Numbered from the stretch's first letter, positions 1-8,355 are shown. The stretch: DNA of 43,556 nucleotides from Gemmatimonadota bacterium (GCA_003248075.1 QJYK01000116.1:1-43556), one strand, 5' to 3'. Numbers and translations are program-made. The notes: generated from the sequence alone by a model not told the origin.

Positions 1-708
1 GACGGGCGCGGCGGTGATCTCCTGGCCCTCGATCTTCTTCTGGATGAGCTCCATGGTCTTGTCGTACACCTCGTCGTGATAGACCGAGGCGTCGAAGCTC
101 TCCGAGGCGGCCTGGTCGATGAGCTGCATCGCCAGCTTGAGCTCTGCCTCGTTGACGTCGCCCTCCTCACGGGGCACCTCTTCGAAGGACCGGAGCTCCT
201 CGGAGTAGTACAGCTGCTCGAGCAGGAGCCCGTCCTCGTGTGGGCGGACCATGACCAGGTATTCCTTACCCCGGGTCGCCTGTTTGGCGATCGCCACGCG
301 GCCCGACTCCCGGAGAGCCGCGGAAAGGAGCCGGTAGGCACGCGCGCCGCCCTTGTCCGGGCCGAGGTAGTAGGCCTTGTTGAAGTACAGCCGGTCGACC
401 TGCTCGGCGGGAACGAAGCTCACGATGTCGATGGAATCCGACTTGGGTGCCTCGACGACCTTCAGCTCCTCCTCGTCGAAGAGCACGAACTGCCCCTTGG
501 CGAACTCGTACCCCTTCGCCATGTCCTCGCGGGGGACCACGGCGTCGTCGGTCGGGCACACGTACTGCTGGCGCACCCGCGTACCGCAGGCGCGGTGGAC
601 CATGTTGAAGGAGATCTTCCGGGACGACTCGCCCGTCGAGTAGAGCTTGACGGGGAGGGACACGAGCCCGAAGGCGATCGTCGAGGTACCGATAGCGCGA
701 GCGGCCAT
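1..708 (-). CDS. ku: Ku protein, non-homologous end joining (C-terminus cut by window edge)
   Basis: Bacterial Ku forms a homodimeric ring that threads onto double-strand DNA ends and recruits LigD. The 236 visible codons begin MAARAIGTSTIAFGLVSLPV, the typical start of the family, followed by the Ku core: a RACGTRVRQQYVCP-like segment near residues 38-51, then FAKGQFVLFDEEEL and VSFVPAEQVDRLYF. The reading frame stays open to base 1, so the C-terminal LigD-interacting tail is outside the window. I place the start at the ATG at 708 because homology begins at its first residue and because a promoter lies only 9 nt upstream. The matching ligD gene is about 7.6 kb away on the other strand. Identification is confident from family-wide sequence features. 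Confidence 0.95.
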   Translation of the reverse strand, partial: MAARAIGTSTIAFGLVSLPVKLYSTGESSRKISFNMVHRACGTRVRQQYVCPTDDAVVPREDMAKGYEFAKGQFVLFDEEELKVVEAPKSDSIDIVSFVPAEQVDRLYFNKAYYLGPDKGGARAYRLLSAALRESGRVAIAKQATRGKEYLVMVRPHEDGLLLEQLYYSEELRSFEEVPREEGDVNEAELKLAMQLIDQAASESFDASVYHDEVYDKTMELIQKKIEGQEITAAPV

Positions 709-747
709 AGTTCGGCAAACATATGTTCACGCGGGAGCCCGGCGCAA
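709..747 (-). promoter_or_regulatory. Putative leaderless promoter of ku
   Basis: Reading the minus strand, TTGCGC (747-742) is followed after 18 nt by TATGTT (723-718), then 9 nt, then the ku ATG at 708. A transcript starting about 7 nt after the -10 box would begin within a few bases of the ATG, and no Shine-Dalgarno sequence is visible. The -35 match is only partial. The same spacing (18 nt, then 9 nt to ATG) is seen at ligD. Confidence 0.45.
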
Positions 748-851
748 CGAATTCGCCCCGGGTGGGCAGGCTGGCCGGCCGGAGATCCGTCTGCTACCCT
801 GTCCCCCCTCGATTCCGGACCGGCGCATCCGAACCGTGAAGGGGGTACACG

Positions 852-2954
852 ATGGCTGAGCGAACGATCCGATCCACGCTGGCGCTCCTGGCCCTCGCCG
901 CTTGTACGCCACCGTCCGGCCAACCCGTGAGCGGTGGGGCCGCGACCGGCATGCCCAGTACCGCGCGCGGAGAGTGGCCTCTGTACACGGCCGACGTGCA
1001 CGGGACGCGGTACTCGCCGCTGGATCAGATCGACGCCTCGAACTTCGACGATCTCGAGGTGGCATGGTCGTTCAAGACCGACAACCTCGGGAATCGGCCC
1101 GAATACAAGCTCGAGGGCACCCCGTTGATGGTAGGCGGCCGTCTCTACACGACCGCCGGCACCCGGCGCGCCGCCATCGCGCTCGATGCCCGCACCGGAG
1201 AGCTCCTGTGGATGTACAGCATGGACGAGGGCGAGCGGGGCGGATATGCACCTCGCCAGCTCTCGGGACGCGGCCTCTCCTACTGGACGGACGGTCAGGG
1301 TGACGAGCGGGTCCTGTACGTCACGCCGGGCTATCGGCTCATCGCCCTGGACGCGAAGACCGGCGACCCGATCGCGAGCTTCGGCGACAACGGCGTCGTC
1401 GACCTCAAGGTCGGCGCGGTGAAGGGTGCGGGGGAGCAGGTCGACCTCGTGACCGGTGAGATTGGCTTGCACTCGGCGCCGACCGTGACCGGAAACCTGA
1501 TCATCGTCGGCGCGGCCATGAAGGAGGGGTTCACCGTCGAGACCTCGAACAACACCAAGGGCCTCGTCAGGGCCTACGACGTCCGCACGGGCCAGATGGT
1601 CTGGCGCTTCGACACCATGCCGGGACCGGGCCAGCCGGGGAACGAGACCTGGCTCGACGGCTCCTGGGAGCGGAACGGAAATACCGGCGTGTGGACGCAG
1701 ATCACCGTGGACGAAGAGAACGGCCTCGTGTATCTGCCGGTCGAGTCACCCACCTCCGACTTCTACGGTGGCTCCCGACCCGGAGACAACCTCTACGGCG
1801 AGAGCCTCGTGGCGGTCGATCTCGCGACCGGCGAGTACCGCTGGCACTTCCAGTTCGTCCACCACCCGATCTGGGACCACGACATGTCGTCGGCGCCCCT
1901 CATCGCCGACGTGGAGATCGACGGCCGCATGCGTCAGGTCGTCGCGGTGCCCAGCAAGCAGAGCTACCTGTACGTCTTCGACCGGATCACGGGCGAGCCG
2001 ATCTGGCCGATCGAGGAGGTGCCGATGCCGGCCGGCAGCGTGCCGGGCGAGTGGTACGCCCCGACGCAGCCGATTCCGACCAAGCCGCCGCGCTACGCGC
2101 GCAACACGCTCGAGGTGCCCGGGGACGTGATCGACTTCACGCCACGCATGCACCGCGAAGGCCTGAAGATCCTGGAGCGTTACCAGACGGGCCCCATCTA
2201 CAACCCGCCCGTCGCCGGCGACGTGAACGGGGTCCTCGGCGCGATCCTCGTGGGGAACGCCTCGGGGGGCACGAACTGGCCCGGTGGAGGCATGGACCCG
2301 GAGACCGGCATCGTGTACGCGCAGGCCTCGACGTCCAACGTGTCCGGCGCGTCGGTGACGCAGCCGCCGGAGGGCTTCTCCGACATCGCCTACCTGTACG
2401 GGCTCAAGGGGCAGACCTTCCGCCTCTATCACGCCGCCGGTACCGGCCAGAACCCGGCCGCCCCCGAGCCGGCGCGCACCTTCGGCCCCCGGGTCGAGAG
2501 CGACGTCGACGTCCCGGGCCTCGACGTAGACGGCCTTCCGATCGTGAAGCCGCCCTACGGCGTGCTTTCGGCCATCGATCTGCACAGCGGGGACCTGCTC
2601 TTCAGCGTGCCTCACGGGGACACGCCCGACCAGATCCGAAACCACCCCGAGCTTCGGGGGATGGACATTCCCAAGACTGGACAGCGGGGAAGCGTCGGGC
2701 TCATCGTGACCAAGACCCTCGTGATCCTTGGCGACCCGCAGGTCACCACGACCGACGAGCACCCGCGCGGAGGCATGCTCCGCGCCTACGACAAGCAGAC
2801 GGGCGAGCAGGTTGGCGCCGTCTGGATGCCGGCGGCGCAGAGTGGGTCGCCCATGACCTACGCCATCGACGGAAAGCAGTACATCGTCGTTGCGGTGAGC
2901 GGCGGACCCTACTCGGGCGAGTACATCGCGTTCACGCTGCCGGAGGAGATGTAG
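852..2954 (+). CDS. PQQ-dependent dehydrogenase, secreted lipoprotein
   Basis: A quinoprotein dehydrogenase of the membrane-type glucose/alcohol dehydrogenase superfamily, 700 residues. The N-terminus carries a lipoprotein signal peptide with lipobox LAAC (Cys about residue 18), so the enzyme is probably anchored on the periplasmic side. The body shows repeated beta-propeller blades of the PQQ type (GTPLMVGGRLY, ALDARTGELLW, AYDVRTGQMVW, AVDLATGEYRWHF). The motif VHHPIWDHD at about 336-344 matches the HHDLWDYD region that supplies the catalytic Asp in quinoprotein glucose dehydrogenases (here D342 or D344). The gene lies 6 nt before a c-type cytochrome, its probable electron acceptor. The ATG follows a purine-rich GAAGGGGG. 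The substrate (sugar or alcohol) cannot be told from sequence. Confidence 0.9.
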   Translation: MAERTIRSTLALLALAACTPPSGQPVSGGAATGMPSTARGEWPLYTADVHGTRYSPLDQIDASNFDDLEVAWSFKTDNLGNRPEYKLEGTPLMVGGRLYTTAGTRRAAIALDARTGELLWMYSMDEGERGGYAPRQLSGRGLSYWTDGQGDERVLYVTPGYRLIALDAKTGDPIASFGDNGVVDLKVGAVKGAGEQVDLVTGEIGLHSAPTVTGNLIIVGAAMKEGFTVETSNNTKGLVRAYDVRTGQMVWRFDTMPGPGQPGNETWLDGSWERNGNTGVWTQITVDEENGLVYLPVESPTSDFYGGSRPGDNLYGESLVAVDLATGEYRWHFQFVHHPIWDHDMSSAPLIADVEIDGRMRQVVAVPSKQSYLYVFDRITGEPIWPIEEVPMPAGSVPGEWYAPTQPIPTKPPRYARNTLEVPGDVIDFTPRMHREGLKILERYQTGPIYNPPVAGDVNGVLGAILVGNASGGTNWPGGGMDPETGIVYAQASTSNVSGASVTQPPEGFSDIAYLYGLKGQTFRLYHAAGTGQNPAAPEPARTFGPRVESDVDVPGLDVDGLPIVKPPYGVLSAIDLHSGDLLFSVPHGDTPDQIRNHPELRGMDIPKTGQRGSVGLIVTKTLVILGDPQVTTTDEHPRGGMLRAYDKQTGEQVGAVWMPAAQSGSPMTYAIDGKQYIVVAVSGGPYSGEYIAFTLPEEM

Positions 2955-2960
2955 TCGGGA

Positions 2961-3410
2961 ATGGTGTCGAGAGCCGGGGCCACCCTCTCGGTCGGCGTCC
3001 TCGTTGCGACCCTCGGGGCCGCGGGCCTCGAGGCGCAGGCGAAGTCGACCTGGGACGGCGTGTTCAGCAAGACGCAGGCGGGTCGCGGAGGCGCGCTCTA
3101 TCAGGCCGAGTGTGCCTCGTGCCACGGCCCCCAGCTCGGGGGGATCGACGCAGCGCCGGCCCTCGTCGGCGGCCGGTTCGCGTCGAACTGGAATGGGGTG
3201 ATCATCGCGGACATGGTGGACCGCATCCGCATATCCATGCCCCAGAACGCGCCCGGGAAGCTCAGCCGCCAGCAGGTCACGGACGTGCTCGCCTATATCC
3301 TGAGCCGCAACGGATTCCCGGCAGGCGACAAGGAGCTGCCGCGCCAGGCGGGATTCCAGCGCGCCATCGCCTACTCGGCGTACAAGAGCGGGGGTCCGGG
3401 CGCGCCCTGA
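2961..3410 (+). CDS. Class I c-type cytochrome, exported
   Basis: A 149-residue periplasmic cytochrome. An N-terminal signal peptide (hydrophobic run about residues 8-25, ending GLEAQA) is followed by one heme-attachment motif, CASCH at 51-55. A likely axial Met is M93 in SMPQNAPG, the usual spacing for class I cytochromes. The segment LSRQQVTDVLAYILSRNGFPAG is the conserved C-terminal helix. It starts 6 nt after the PQQ dehydrogenase stop, so the two should be co-transcribed, with the cytochrome taking electrons from reduced PQQ. A hairpin terminator follows. The C-terminal tail after residue 125 has no recognised feature. Confidence 0.92.
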   Translation: MVSRAGATLSVGVLVATLGAAGLEAQAKSTWDGVFSKTQAGRGGALYQAECASCHGPQLGGIDAAPALVGGRFASNWNGVIIADMVDRIRISMPQNAPGKLSRQQVTDVLAYILSRNGFPAGDKELPRQAGFQRAIAYSAYKSGGPGAP

Positions 3411-3435
3411 CCCCGCACCTTCCCGAAGGCCCGGG

Positions 3436-3469
3436 ACCCGGTCGGCGGCGCCGGCCGGGTCTTCTCTTG
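3436..3469 (+). terminator. Intrinsic terminator after the dehydrogenase/cytochrome operon
   Basis: An 11-bp GC-rich stem, ACCCGGTCGGC (3436-3446) pairing with GCCGGCCGGGT (3450-3460) through one G-U pair and a 3-nt loop, is followed by a pyrimidine-rich CTTCTCTT. It lies 25 nt past the cytochrome stop. Confidence 0.7.
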
Positions 3470-3483
3470 CTCCCGATGCCCGC

Positions 3484-3523
3484 TTGATCGAGTGCCCTCG
3501 GCTTATTAAAGTGAAAAAATCAC
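3484..3523 (+). promoter_or_regulatory. Promoter and palindromic operator of padR-1
   Basis: TTGATC (3484-3489) and TAAAGT (3507-3512) are separated by 17 nt. A small inverted repeat, GTGAAAAAATCAC (3511-3523), covers the end of the -10 box and the likely transcription start. A repressor bound there would block the promoter, which fits PadR autoregulation. The AT-rich patch stands out from its 70% GC surroundings. The assignment of PadR to this site is inferred. Confidence 0.5.
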
Positions 3524-3542
3524 CATAACTGGGAGAGGCGGC

Positions 3543-3875
3543 GTGGAGGGGTCCAAGCTGGGTGATCTGGAGCTGCTCGTGCTCCTGGCCGCGCTGAGGC
3601 TGGGACCGGAGGAGGCGTATCCGGTCAGCATCGTCGGCGAGATCGCGGGGCGCTTCGGGCGCTCGGTGCAGCGCGCCTCGGTCTACGTGGTGCTGAAGCG
3701 CCTTGAACAGAAGGGCCTGGTCACGACCCATCTGGGGGACGCCCTCCCCGAGCGCGGCGGCAAGCCCCGGCGGCTGGTGAGGGTCGAGGCGCCCGGCGTG
3801 GAAGCCGCCCGTGACGTGCGTGCCGGGTTGGAGCGCATGTGGTCGGGGCTGGGCGCGCTCGAGGTCGACTCGTGA
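3543..3875 (+). CDS. PadR-family transcriptional regulator (pair 1)
   Basis: A 110-residue winged-helix regulator. LGDLELLVLLAALRL at the N-terminus, a recognition-helix region with SVQRASVYVVLKRLEQKGLV (about 41-60) and the wing RGGKPRRLVRVEAPG are the PadR pattern. PadR proteins are usually repressors that respond to stress or small ligands. The GTG start has a good Shine-Dalgarno (GGGAGAGG) 4 nt upstream. Its stop overlaps the GTG of the ADOP permease by 4 nt (GTGA), a common arrangement in Acidobacteria and Gemmatimonadota in which PadR controls the permease. A palindrome at 3511-3523 is a plausible autoregulatory operator. Confidence 0.85.
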   Translation: MEGSKLGDLELLVLLAALRLGPEEAYPVSIVGEIAGRFGRSVQRASVYVVLKRLEQKGLVTTHLGDALPERGGKPRRLVRVEAPGVEAARDVRAGLERMWSGLGALEVDS

Positions 3876-6553
3876 GCCGCCGCGCGGCGGGCCAAGGACC
3901 GCGCCCCGCGCCCCAGCGCCTTCCGTGGACCGTGCGTACGCTACTACGCGTGTTACCGGCCGAGCGCCGGGAGGACCTGGCCGGCGACTTCGAGGAGGCC
4001 CACGCCACGCGACGCCGGCGTCTGGGCGCCGCCGGCGCATGGCTCGCGACGACCGTCGATGCCGGCCTGGTGGCGGTGGCGTTCGCGCGCATGACGGGGA
4101 AGGGGGGAAGTCGGATGGGTGGGATGTCGTGGCTGGAGGTGCGACTCGGACTCCGCCTGATGCGCAGGCAGCCGCTGCTCGCGGGCACGGCGGTCTTCGC
4201 GATCGCCGTGGGGATCGGCCTGGCCGCGACGGGTTTCACGCTGCTGGACGCCGCGACCGGGCGCTCGCTCCCGTTCGAGGGTGGATCGGGGTGGTTCCAG
4301 CTCGACGTCCGGCGCATGCCCGAGGGGCGTGAGGCTCCGCTCGACCACGCGCGGTACCGCGCGCTGCGCGAGCGCGCGTCGTCGATCGCCTACCTTGGGA
4401 GCTTCCGGCTGGCGCAGCCCAACCTCCGCACCGGCGACGACGAGCTGGAGACGGTCGCCGCCGCGTATGTGACGCCTTCGGCGTTCGCTCGGCTCCCCTT
4501 CGCGCCGGTGGTGGGCCGCACCCTGACCGAGGCGGACGCGAGGCCGGGGGCGGAGCCGGTCGTGCTCCTGCGCGAGGATCTGTGGCGCCGCCGCTTCGGC
4601 GCCGACCCCGCCGTCGTCGGCTCGTCGATCAAGCTGGACGGGGAACGGCGAACCGTGGTGGGCATCATGCCGTGGGCGTTCGCGTTTCCCGTGCAGCACC
4701 AGGTCTGGATGCCACTGGACGACGACACGCGGGGGGGCTCCGTGGAGGGCCCGACGGCCGGAGTCTCGACGTTCGGCGTGCTGGCGCCGGGTGTGTCGTT
4801 CGCCGAGGCCCGCTCGGAAGTGCGGTTCCTGGCGGACCAGGTGGCACCGCAGGCCGGTGAACAGGGCTCCGTGGTCGTCGATGTGAAACCCTACACGCTC
4901 GCGTTCGCGACCAACGGCTTCGACCTCTTCCTCACGGCAGTCCTTGCCCTGCTCGTTCTGGTTCTGATCGTGACCGCCGCCAACCTCGCCAACCTGATCC
5001 TGGCCCGGACGTACGCGCGCGTGGGTGAGCTCTCCATCCGCGCGGCGTTGGGCGCCTCGCGCGGACGGCTGGTCGGACAGGTCTTCGTGGAGGTCCTTCT
5101 CCTCACGCTCCTCGGGGCGGCCCTTGGCGTGCTGGGGTCGCAGCTGGCGCTCGGGTGGCTCGGGGGCCTGGTCCCCGATCTCCCGTTCTGGTTCGACCTC
5201 GGCCCGCGTATCGGCGTCCTGGCCTTCGCCACGACGCTCGCGTTCCTGGCCGCAGCCATCGCGGGCGTCACACCTGCGCTCAGGGCTACCCGGCGTGACC
5301 CGGTCGACGGGCTCCGCGGGAGCGGTCGCGGTGGAGGCGACGTGCGCTTCGGGCGCGTGAGCGCCGCGCTCGTCGTCTTCGAGCTGTCGATGTCGGTGGC
5401 CTTCGTCGCCGCGGCGGTCGTGCTCGTGCGCGGTCTTCTCGGGTACGGCTCGGGGGGCACGTCGCTGGAAGAGTCCTCGGTGCTCACCGCACGGGTCTAC
5501 ATCCGGCCGCCCATGGCGCCCGGTGCCGAGTGGGCTGTGCGCGAGCCGTGGCAGATCGACTCGATCCGCACGTTGCAGGAGAGCGTGCTGCGGGAGGTCT
5601 CCACTCTCGGCGGGATCACCGGCGTCGGCGCGACGACGCTGCTCCCGCGCATCGAGGGACGTGCGACGCCCTTCCAGGTCGAGGGTGCGGACGGGTTGGC
5701 CGTGGAGCGGCTCGCGGACGCGTCGGTCACCGAGGGGTACTTCGAAGCACTGGGCGTGGCCGCGTCCGCAGGGCGGCTCTTCGTCGCGGAGGACCGACGC
5801 GAGGGCGCCCCTCCCGTCGCGATCGTGAACGAGCCGTTCGTCCGGCGCGTGCTCGGCGGACGCAATGCGGTCGGACGGCGTATCCGGCGTCCAGCCGGCC
5901 CGGACGACGAGCCGGGCCCATGGATCGAGATCGTGGGGGTCGTGCCCGATCTCCGGATGAGCCCCGCCGACCCTGCCCGGGCCGCGGGCGTGTATCGCCC
6001 GCTCGGATGGAGCAACTACTTCTACGTGGCGCTCCGGGGCGGCGCCGACCCGCGCGCCATGGAGAGACCGCTGCGCGAGGCGGTGTCGGCGGCGGACCCG
6101 TCGATCCGGGTGGACGACGTCATGCTCCTCGAGCGTGCGGGCTGGGAGGCACGCGCGCTCCTGCAGGGGCTGAGCGTCTCGATGGCCCTGATGGGGGGCA
6201 TGGCTGGCTTCCTGTCGCTGATCGGCATCTACGCGATCCTGTCGTTCAGCGTGACCCGACGCACCCGGGAGATCGGTGTGCGCATGGCCCTGGGCGCGCC
6301 TCGCGGCGCGGTGGCGCGATCGGTCTCGGCCCGAGCGGGTCGTCAGATCCTGATGGGCACGCTCCTGGGAGTCGGCCTCGCCGTGCCGCTCATGAAGGGC
6401 ACCGCGCTCCTGCCGATCCGTGTGCCCCCTGGGGGACCCTCGCTGCTGACCGCGACGGCGCTGGCGATCGCGGCGATCGGCGCACTGGCGTGCTGGCTGC
6501 CGACCGCCCGGGCCGCCCGTGTGCAGCCGACCGAAGCGCTGCGCTCGGAATAG
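3872..6553 (+). CDS. ADOP-family ABC transporter permease (pair 1)
   Basis: An 893-residue permease of the ADOP type (acidobacterial duplicated orphan permease). The N-terminal soluble segment RTLLRVLPAERREDLAGDFEEAH (about 22-44) is the ADOP-specific region. A MacB-like periplasmic core domain and the first FtsX domain (about 360-480) follow, then a second core domain and FtsX domain (about 760-890, with TRRTREIGVRMALGAPRGAV). No ATPase gene is adjacent, hence 'orphan'. I chose the GTG at 3872 because it overlaps the padR stop by 4 nt; an in-frame start at 3839 would overlap padR by 37 nt. The cargo is unknown; MacB relatives move lipids, peptides or drugs, or act in envelope mechanotransmission. 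Confidence 0.88.
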   Translation: MSRRAAGQGPRPAPQRLPWTVRTLLRVLPAERREDLAGDFEEAHATRRRRLGAAGAWLATTVDAGLVAVAFARMTGKGGSRMGGMSWLEVRLGLRLMRRQPLLAGTAVFAIAVGIGLAATGFTLLDAATGRSLPFEGGSGWFQLDVRRMPEGREAPLDHARYRALRERASSIAYLGSFRLAQPNLRTGDDELETVAAAYVTPSAFARLPFAPVVGRTLTEADARPGAEPVVLLREDLWRRRFGADPAVVGSSIKLDGERRTVVGIMPWAFAFPVQHQVWMPLDDDTRGGSVEGPTAGVSTFGVLAPGVSFAEARSEVRFLADQVAPQAGEQGSVVVDVKPYTLAFATNGFDLFLTAVLALLVLVLIVTAANLANLILARTYARVGELSIRAALGASRGRLVGQVFVEVLLLTLLGAALGVLGSQLALGWLGGLVPDLPFWFDLGPRIGVLAFATTLAFLAAAIAGVTPALRATRRDPVDGLRGSGRGGGDVRFGRVSAALVVFELSMSVAFVAAAVVLVRGLLGYGSGGTSLEESSVLTARVYIRPPMAPGAEWAVREPWQIDSIRTLQESVLREVSTLGGITGVGATTLLPRIEGRATPFQVEGADGLAVERLADASVTEGYFEALGVAASAGRLFVAEDRREGAPPVAIVNEPFVRRVLGGRNAVGRRIRRPAGPDDEPGPWIEIVGVVPDLRMSPADPARAAGVYRPLGWSNYFYVALRGGADPRAMERPLREAVSAADPSIRVDDVMLLERAGWEARALLQGLSVSMALMGGMAGFLSLIGIYAILSFSVTRRTREIGVRMALGAPRGAVARSVSARAGRQILMGTLLGVGLAVPLMKGTALLPIRVPPGGPSLLTATALAIAAIGALACWLPTARAARVQPTEALRSE

Positions 6554-6687
6554 GCCGGCACCCACCCACGGCACCGGGCGGTTCCGCGGACTTCAGGGGA
6601 CGATGAGCCCCGCCGCCGGCGTTTGCGGTATCGCTATCCGCATGGCCGGGATCTCCACCGACGGAGGGTACCGGCCGCACACCAATG

Positions 6688-6707
6688 ACGCCGGAAGGGT
6701 CCGGCGT
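6688..6707. promoter_or_regulatory. Perfect inverted repeat upstream of the 6731 gene
   Basis: ACGCCGGA (6688-6695), loop AGGG, TCCGGCGT (6700-6707): an 8-bp perfect palindrome 23 nt before the ATG at 6731. It could be an operator or a hairpin in the mRNA leader. The rest of the 6554-6730 gap holds no ORF I can support. Confidence 0.35.
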
Positions 6708-6730
6708 GACACCGGGAGGGGACAAAACCC

Positions 6731-7243
6731 ATGAAGACCATCATGCTCGCGACTCTCGCGACGCTGACGATCCATCCCTCGAACCACACCACGTCTGCCG
6801 CGCCCACGTCGCCAGGCGACCCCACCATCGAGGCCGTGCGTCGCGCGACGGCCCGCTTCCGCGACCTCGAAACCGCGCAGGCCGAGGGGTGGAGCCTCGC
6901 GCTCACGGGTTGCATGGAGTCCACGGAGGGCGCGATGGGCTACCACTTAGGCAACGAGAAGCTGATCGGTGACGGCGGTCAGCTCGACCCGACCACGCCG
7001 GAGGCGCTCCTCTACGAGCCTCAGGTCGACGGGTCGATGCGCTTCGTGGCCGTCGAGTACCTGGTACCGTTCACCGACTGGAAGGGCGACCAGCCGCCGG
7101 TGTTCCTGGACCACGAGATGATCCCGAACCAGGAGTTCGGGGTGTGGACGCTGCACCTCTGGCTGGTCCCGAACCCCCAGGGGACCTTCGTGGGCTGGAA
7201 TCCACGTGTGACCTGCGCGCACGCCTCCACGGCGGGGCACTGA
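6731..7243 (+). CDS. Conserved secreted protein of unknown function
   Basis: A 170-residue protein with a weak N-terminal export signal (MKTIMLATLATLTIH). The pattern GWSLALTGCMES...GAMGYHLGN...LLYEPQVDG..RFVAVEYLV...WTLHLWL.PNPQGTFVGWNPRVTCAH resembles a widespread actinobacterial/Gemmatimonadota family that I know only as hypothetical. Two Cys (in TGCMES and VTCAH) could form a disulphide, and His in MGYH, LDHE and LHLW could bind metal, but this is speculation. The ATG is preceded by GGGAGGGG with good spacing. A strong hairpin follows the stop, so the gene is probably monocistronic. Confidence 0.75.
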   Translation: MKTIMLATLATLTIHPSNHTTSAAPTSPGDPTIEAVRRATARFRDLETAQAEGWSLALTGCMESTEGAMGYHLGNEKLIGDGGQLDPTTPEALLYEPQVDGSMRFVAVEYLVPFTDWKGDQPPVFLDHEMIPNQEFGVWTLHLWLVPNPQGTFVGWNPRVTCAHASTAGH

Positions 7244-7259
7244 CCGCTGACGCGGAGCG

Positions 7260-7291
7260 GGGGTGGGTGGGCCGGCGAGCCCACCCACCCC
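7260..7291. terminator. Perfect 13-bp hairpin between the 6731 and 7314 genes
   Basis: GGGGTGGGTGGGC (7260-7272) pairs perfectly with GCCCACCCACCCC (7279-7291) around a 6-nt loop. It begins 17 nt after the stop of the upstream gene. There is no U-tract, so it may be a Rho-assisted terminator or a 3'-end stabiliser. Its position argues against the GTG at 7263 as a start for the next gene. Confidence 0.55.
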
Positions 7292-7313
7292 GACCGTCGA
7301 CGGGGAGGGGACC

Positions 7314-8300
7314 GTGGGGAGGTGGAGGTGGTGTGTCAGGATCGTGGCGACGTGCGGGCTCGTGTGGTGGATCTGCCTGCTCGCGACACCGTCGCTGGCG
7401 CTGAAGCTCTGGTGGGGAGGTCTGGTGCCGCTGATGCCGGGCATGTTCCTGATCAATCCGAGGGTGTGGAGGAACGTCTGCCCCGTGGCGGCATTGGAGG
7501 TCTGGAGCGGAGAGCGGGTCGGCCGGACGTTGGGCGGGGCGTCGGCTATCCGGGCCGGGGGCGTCGGGACCGTGCTCTTCGTCCTGATCGTCTCGGGCAG
7601 GGCGCCTCTGTTCGACCACAGTGGTCTCGCGCTCGCCCTGGTCGTGGCGCTGGCGACGTCCGTGGCGGGCGTGCGCGGACGGACGCACGCGGTCAGGGCC
7701 GGCTTCTGCAACTCGATCTGTCCGCTGGGGGCGGTGGAACGATTCTACGGGCAGCGCGCCCTGGTGGCCGTGGCGCCCGCCCACTGTCCATCGTGCACGG
7801 TGTGCACCCTGCGTGGGTGCCCGGACGTGGCGGGCGACAAGGCGATGCGGCAGCTGGTGGGCGGCCCCGGGGGTCGGGTGGGTTGGCTTCTGCGCCCGCA
7901 AGGCGCGTTCGCGGGCGCCATGCCGGGTCTGATCCTCGGCTACGCGTTCGGAGGACCCGAGGCGACGTGGGCGGCGGGGCTGACGGCGGTGACCGCCGGG
8001 TGCGTCGGGTCATGGCTCACGGTGCTCGCGATCTCGCTCGTCGTGCCGGAGGCCCGGGGACGGGTCCCACCCGTCACGGCCGCCGTGTCCGCCGTGCTCT
8101 TCTACCAGACGGTCGGGTCGACGTCCGTGGGCGTCTGGGGCCTCCCGGCCCTCTCGTGGGGGGTGCGCTGGCTGGGGACGGTGCTGGCGCTCGTGTGGGC
8201 GGTCCACCTGCGGTCGCGCTTCCCCGGGGCTCCAGGGCGTCGCTCGGCGGGTCGGTCCCGGACGCGCTCGCTCCCGGTGCTCGTCACCCAGCCTGGCTGA
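7314..8300 (+). CDS. Polytopic membrane protein with a 4Fe-4S-type cysteine motif
   Basis: A 328-residue membrane protein with several hydrophobic helices (for example residues 8-24, 85-105, 207-260, 285-305). A soluble loop carries C158-x2-C161-x2-C164-x4-C169 (CPSCTVCTLRGC), a 4Fe-4S ligand set, preceded by NVCPVAALEVWSG and GFCNSICPLGAVERFYG. The latter resembles the CxxxCPxG signature of NapH/NosR/RdxA-like membrane ferredoxins. Unlike NapH it has only one clear cluster motif. It may pass electrons across the membrane. The start is set at the GTG at 7314 because GGGGAGGGG lies just upstream and the earlier GTG at 7263 falls inside a hairpin. Exact function and partner are unknown. Confidence 0.75.
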   Translation: MGRWRWCVRIVATCGLVWWICLLATPSLALKLWWGGLVPLMPGMFLINPRVWRNVCPVAALEVWSGERVGRTLGGASAIRAGGVGTVLFVLIVSGRAPLFDHSGLALALVVALATSVAGVRGRTHAVRAGFCNSICPLGAVERFYGQRALVAVAPAHCPSCTVCTLRGCPDVAGDKAMRQLVGGPGGRVGWLLRPQGAFAGAMPGLILGYAFGGPEATWAAGLTAVTAGCVGSWLTVLAISLVVPEARGRVPPVTAAVSAVLFYQTVGSTSVGVWGLPALSWGVRWLGTVLALVWAVHLRSRFPGAPGRRSAGRSRTRSLPVLVTQPG

Positions 8301-8316
8301 GCGACCCTTCGGGAGG

Positions 8317-8346
8317 TTGGCTTCGGTCCCGCGCGGGTCTTATCGT
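8317..8346 (+). promoter_or_regulatory. Putative leaderless promoter of ligD
   Basis: TTGGCT (8317-8322), an 18-nt spacer and TATCGT (8341-8346) end 9 nt before the ATG at 8356. The geometry matches the ku promoter (18-nt spacer, 9 nt to ATG). No ribosome-binding site is visible, which fits a leaderless mRNA. Confidence 0.45.
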
Positions 8347-8355
8347 CCGGCCGCC

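Noticed and set aside
76-930. A plus-strand 284-codon frame over the ku gene
   Set aside because: The minus strand encodes a full Ku core with conserved motifs; the plus frame has none.
1691-4040. Long overlapping frames on both strands across the PQQ dehydrogenase
   Set aside because: They are shadows of the dehydrogenase; their products are low-complexity Arg/Pro/Gly sequences without any recognisable motif.
3953-6574. An 873-codon open frame on the minus strand opposite the ADOP permease gene
   Set aside because: The frame is open because of high GC and third-position bias; the product is Arg/His/Gln-rich with no domain, and the plus-strand permease is clearly real.
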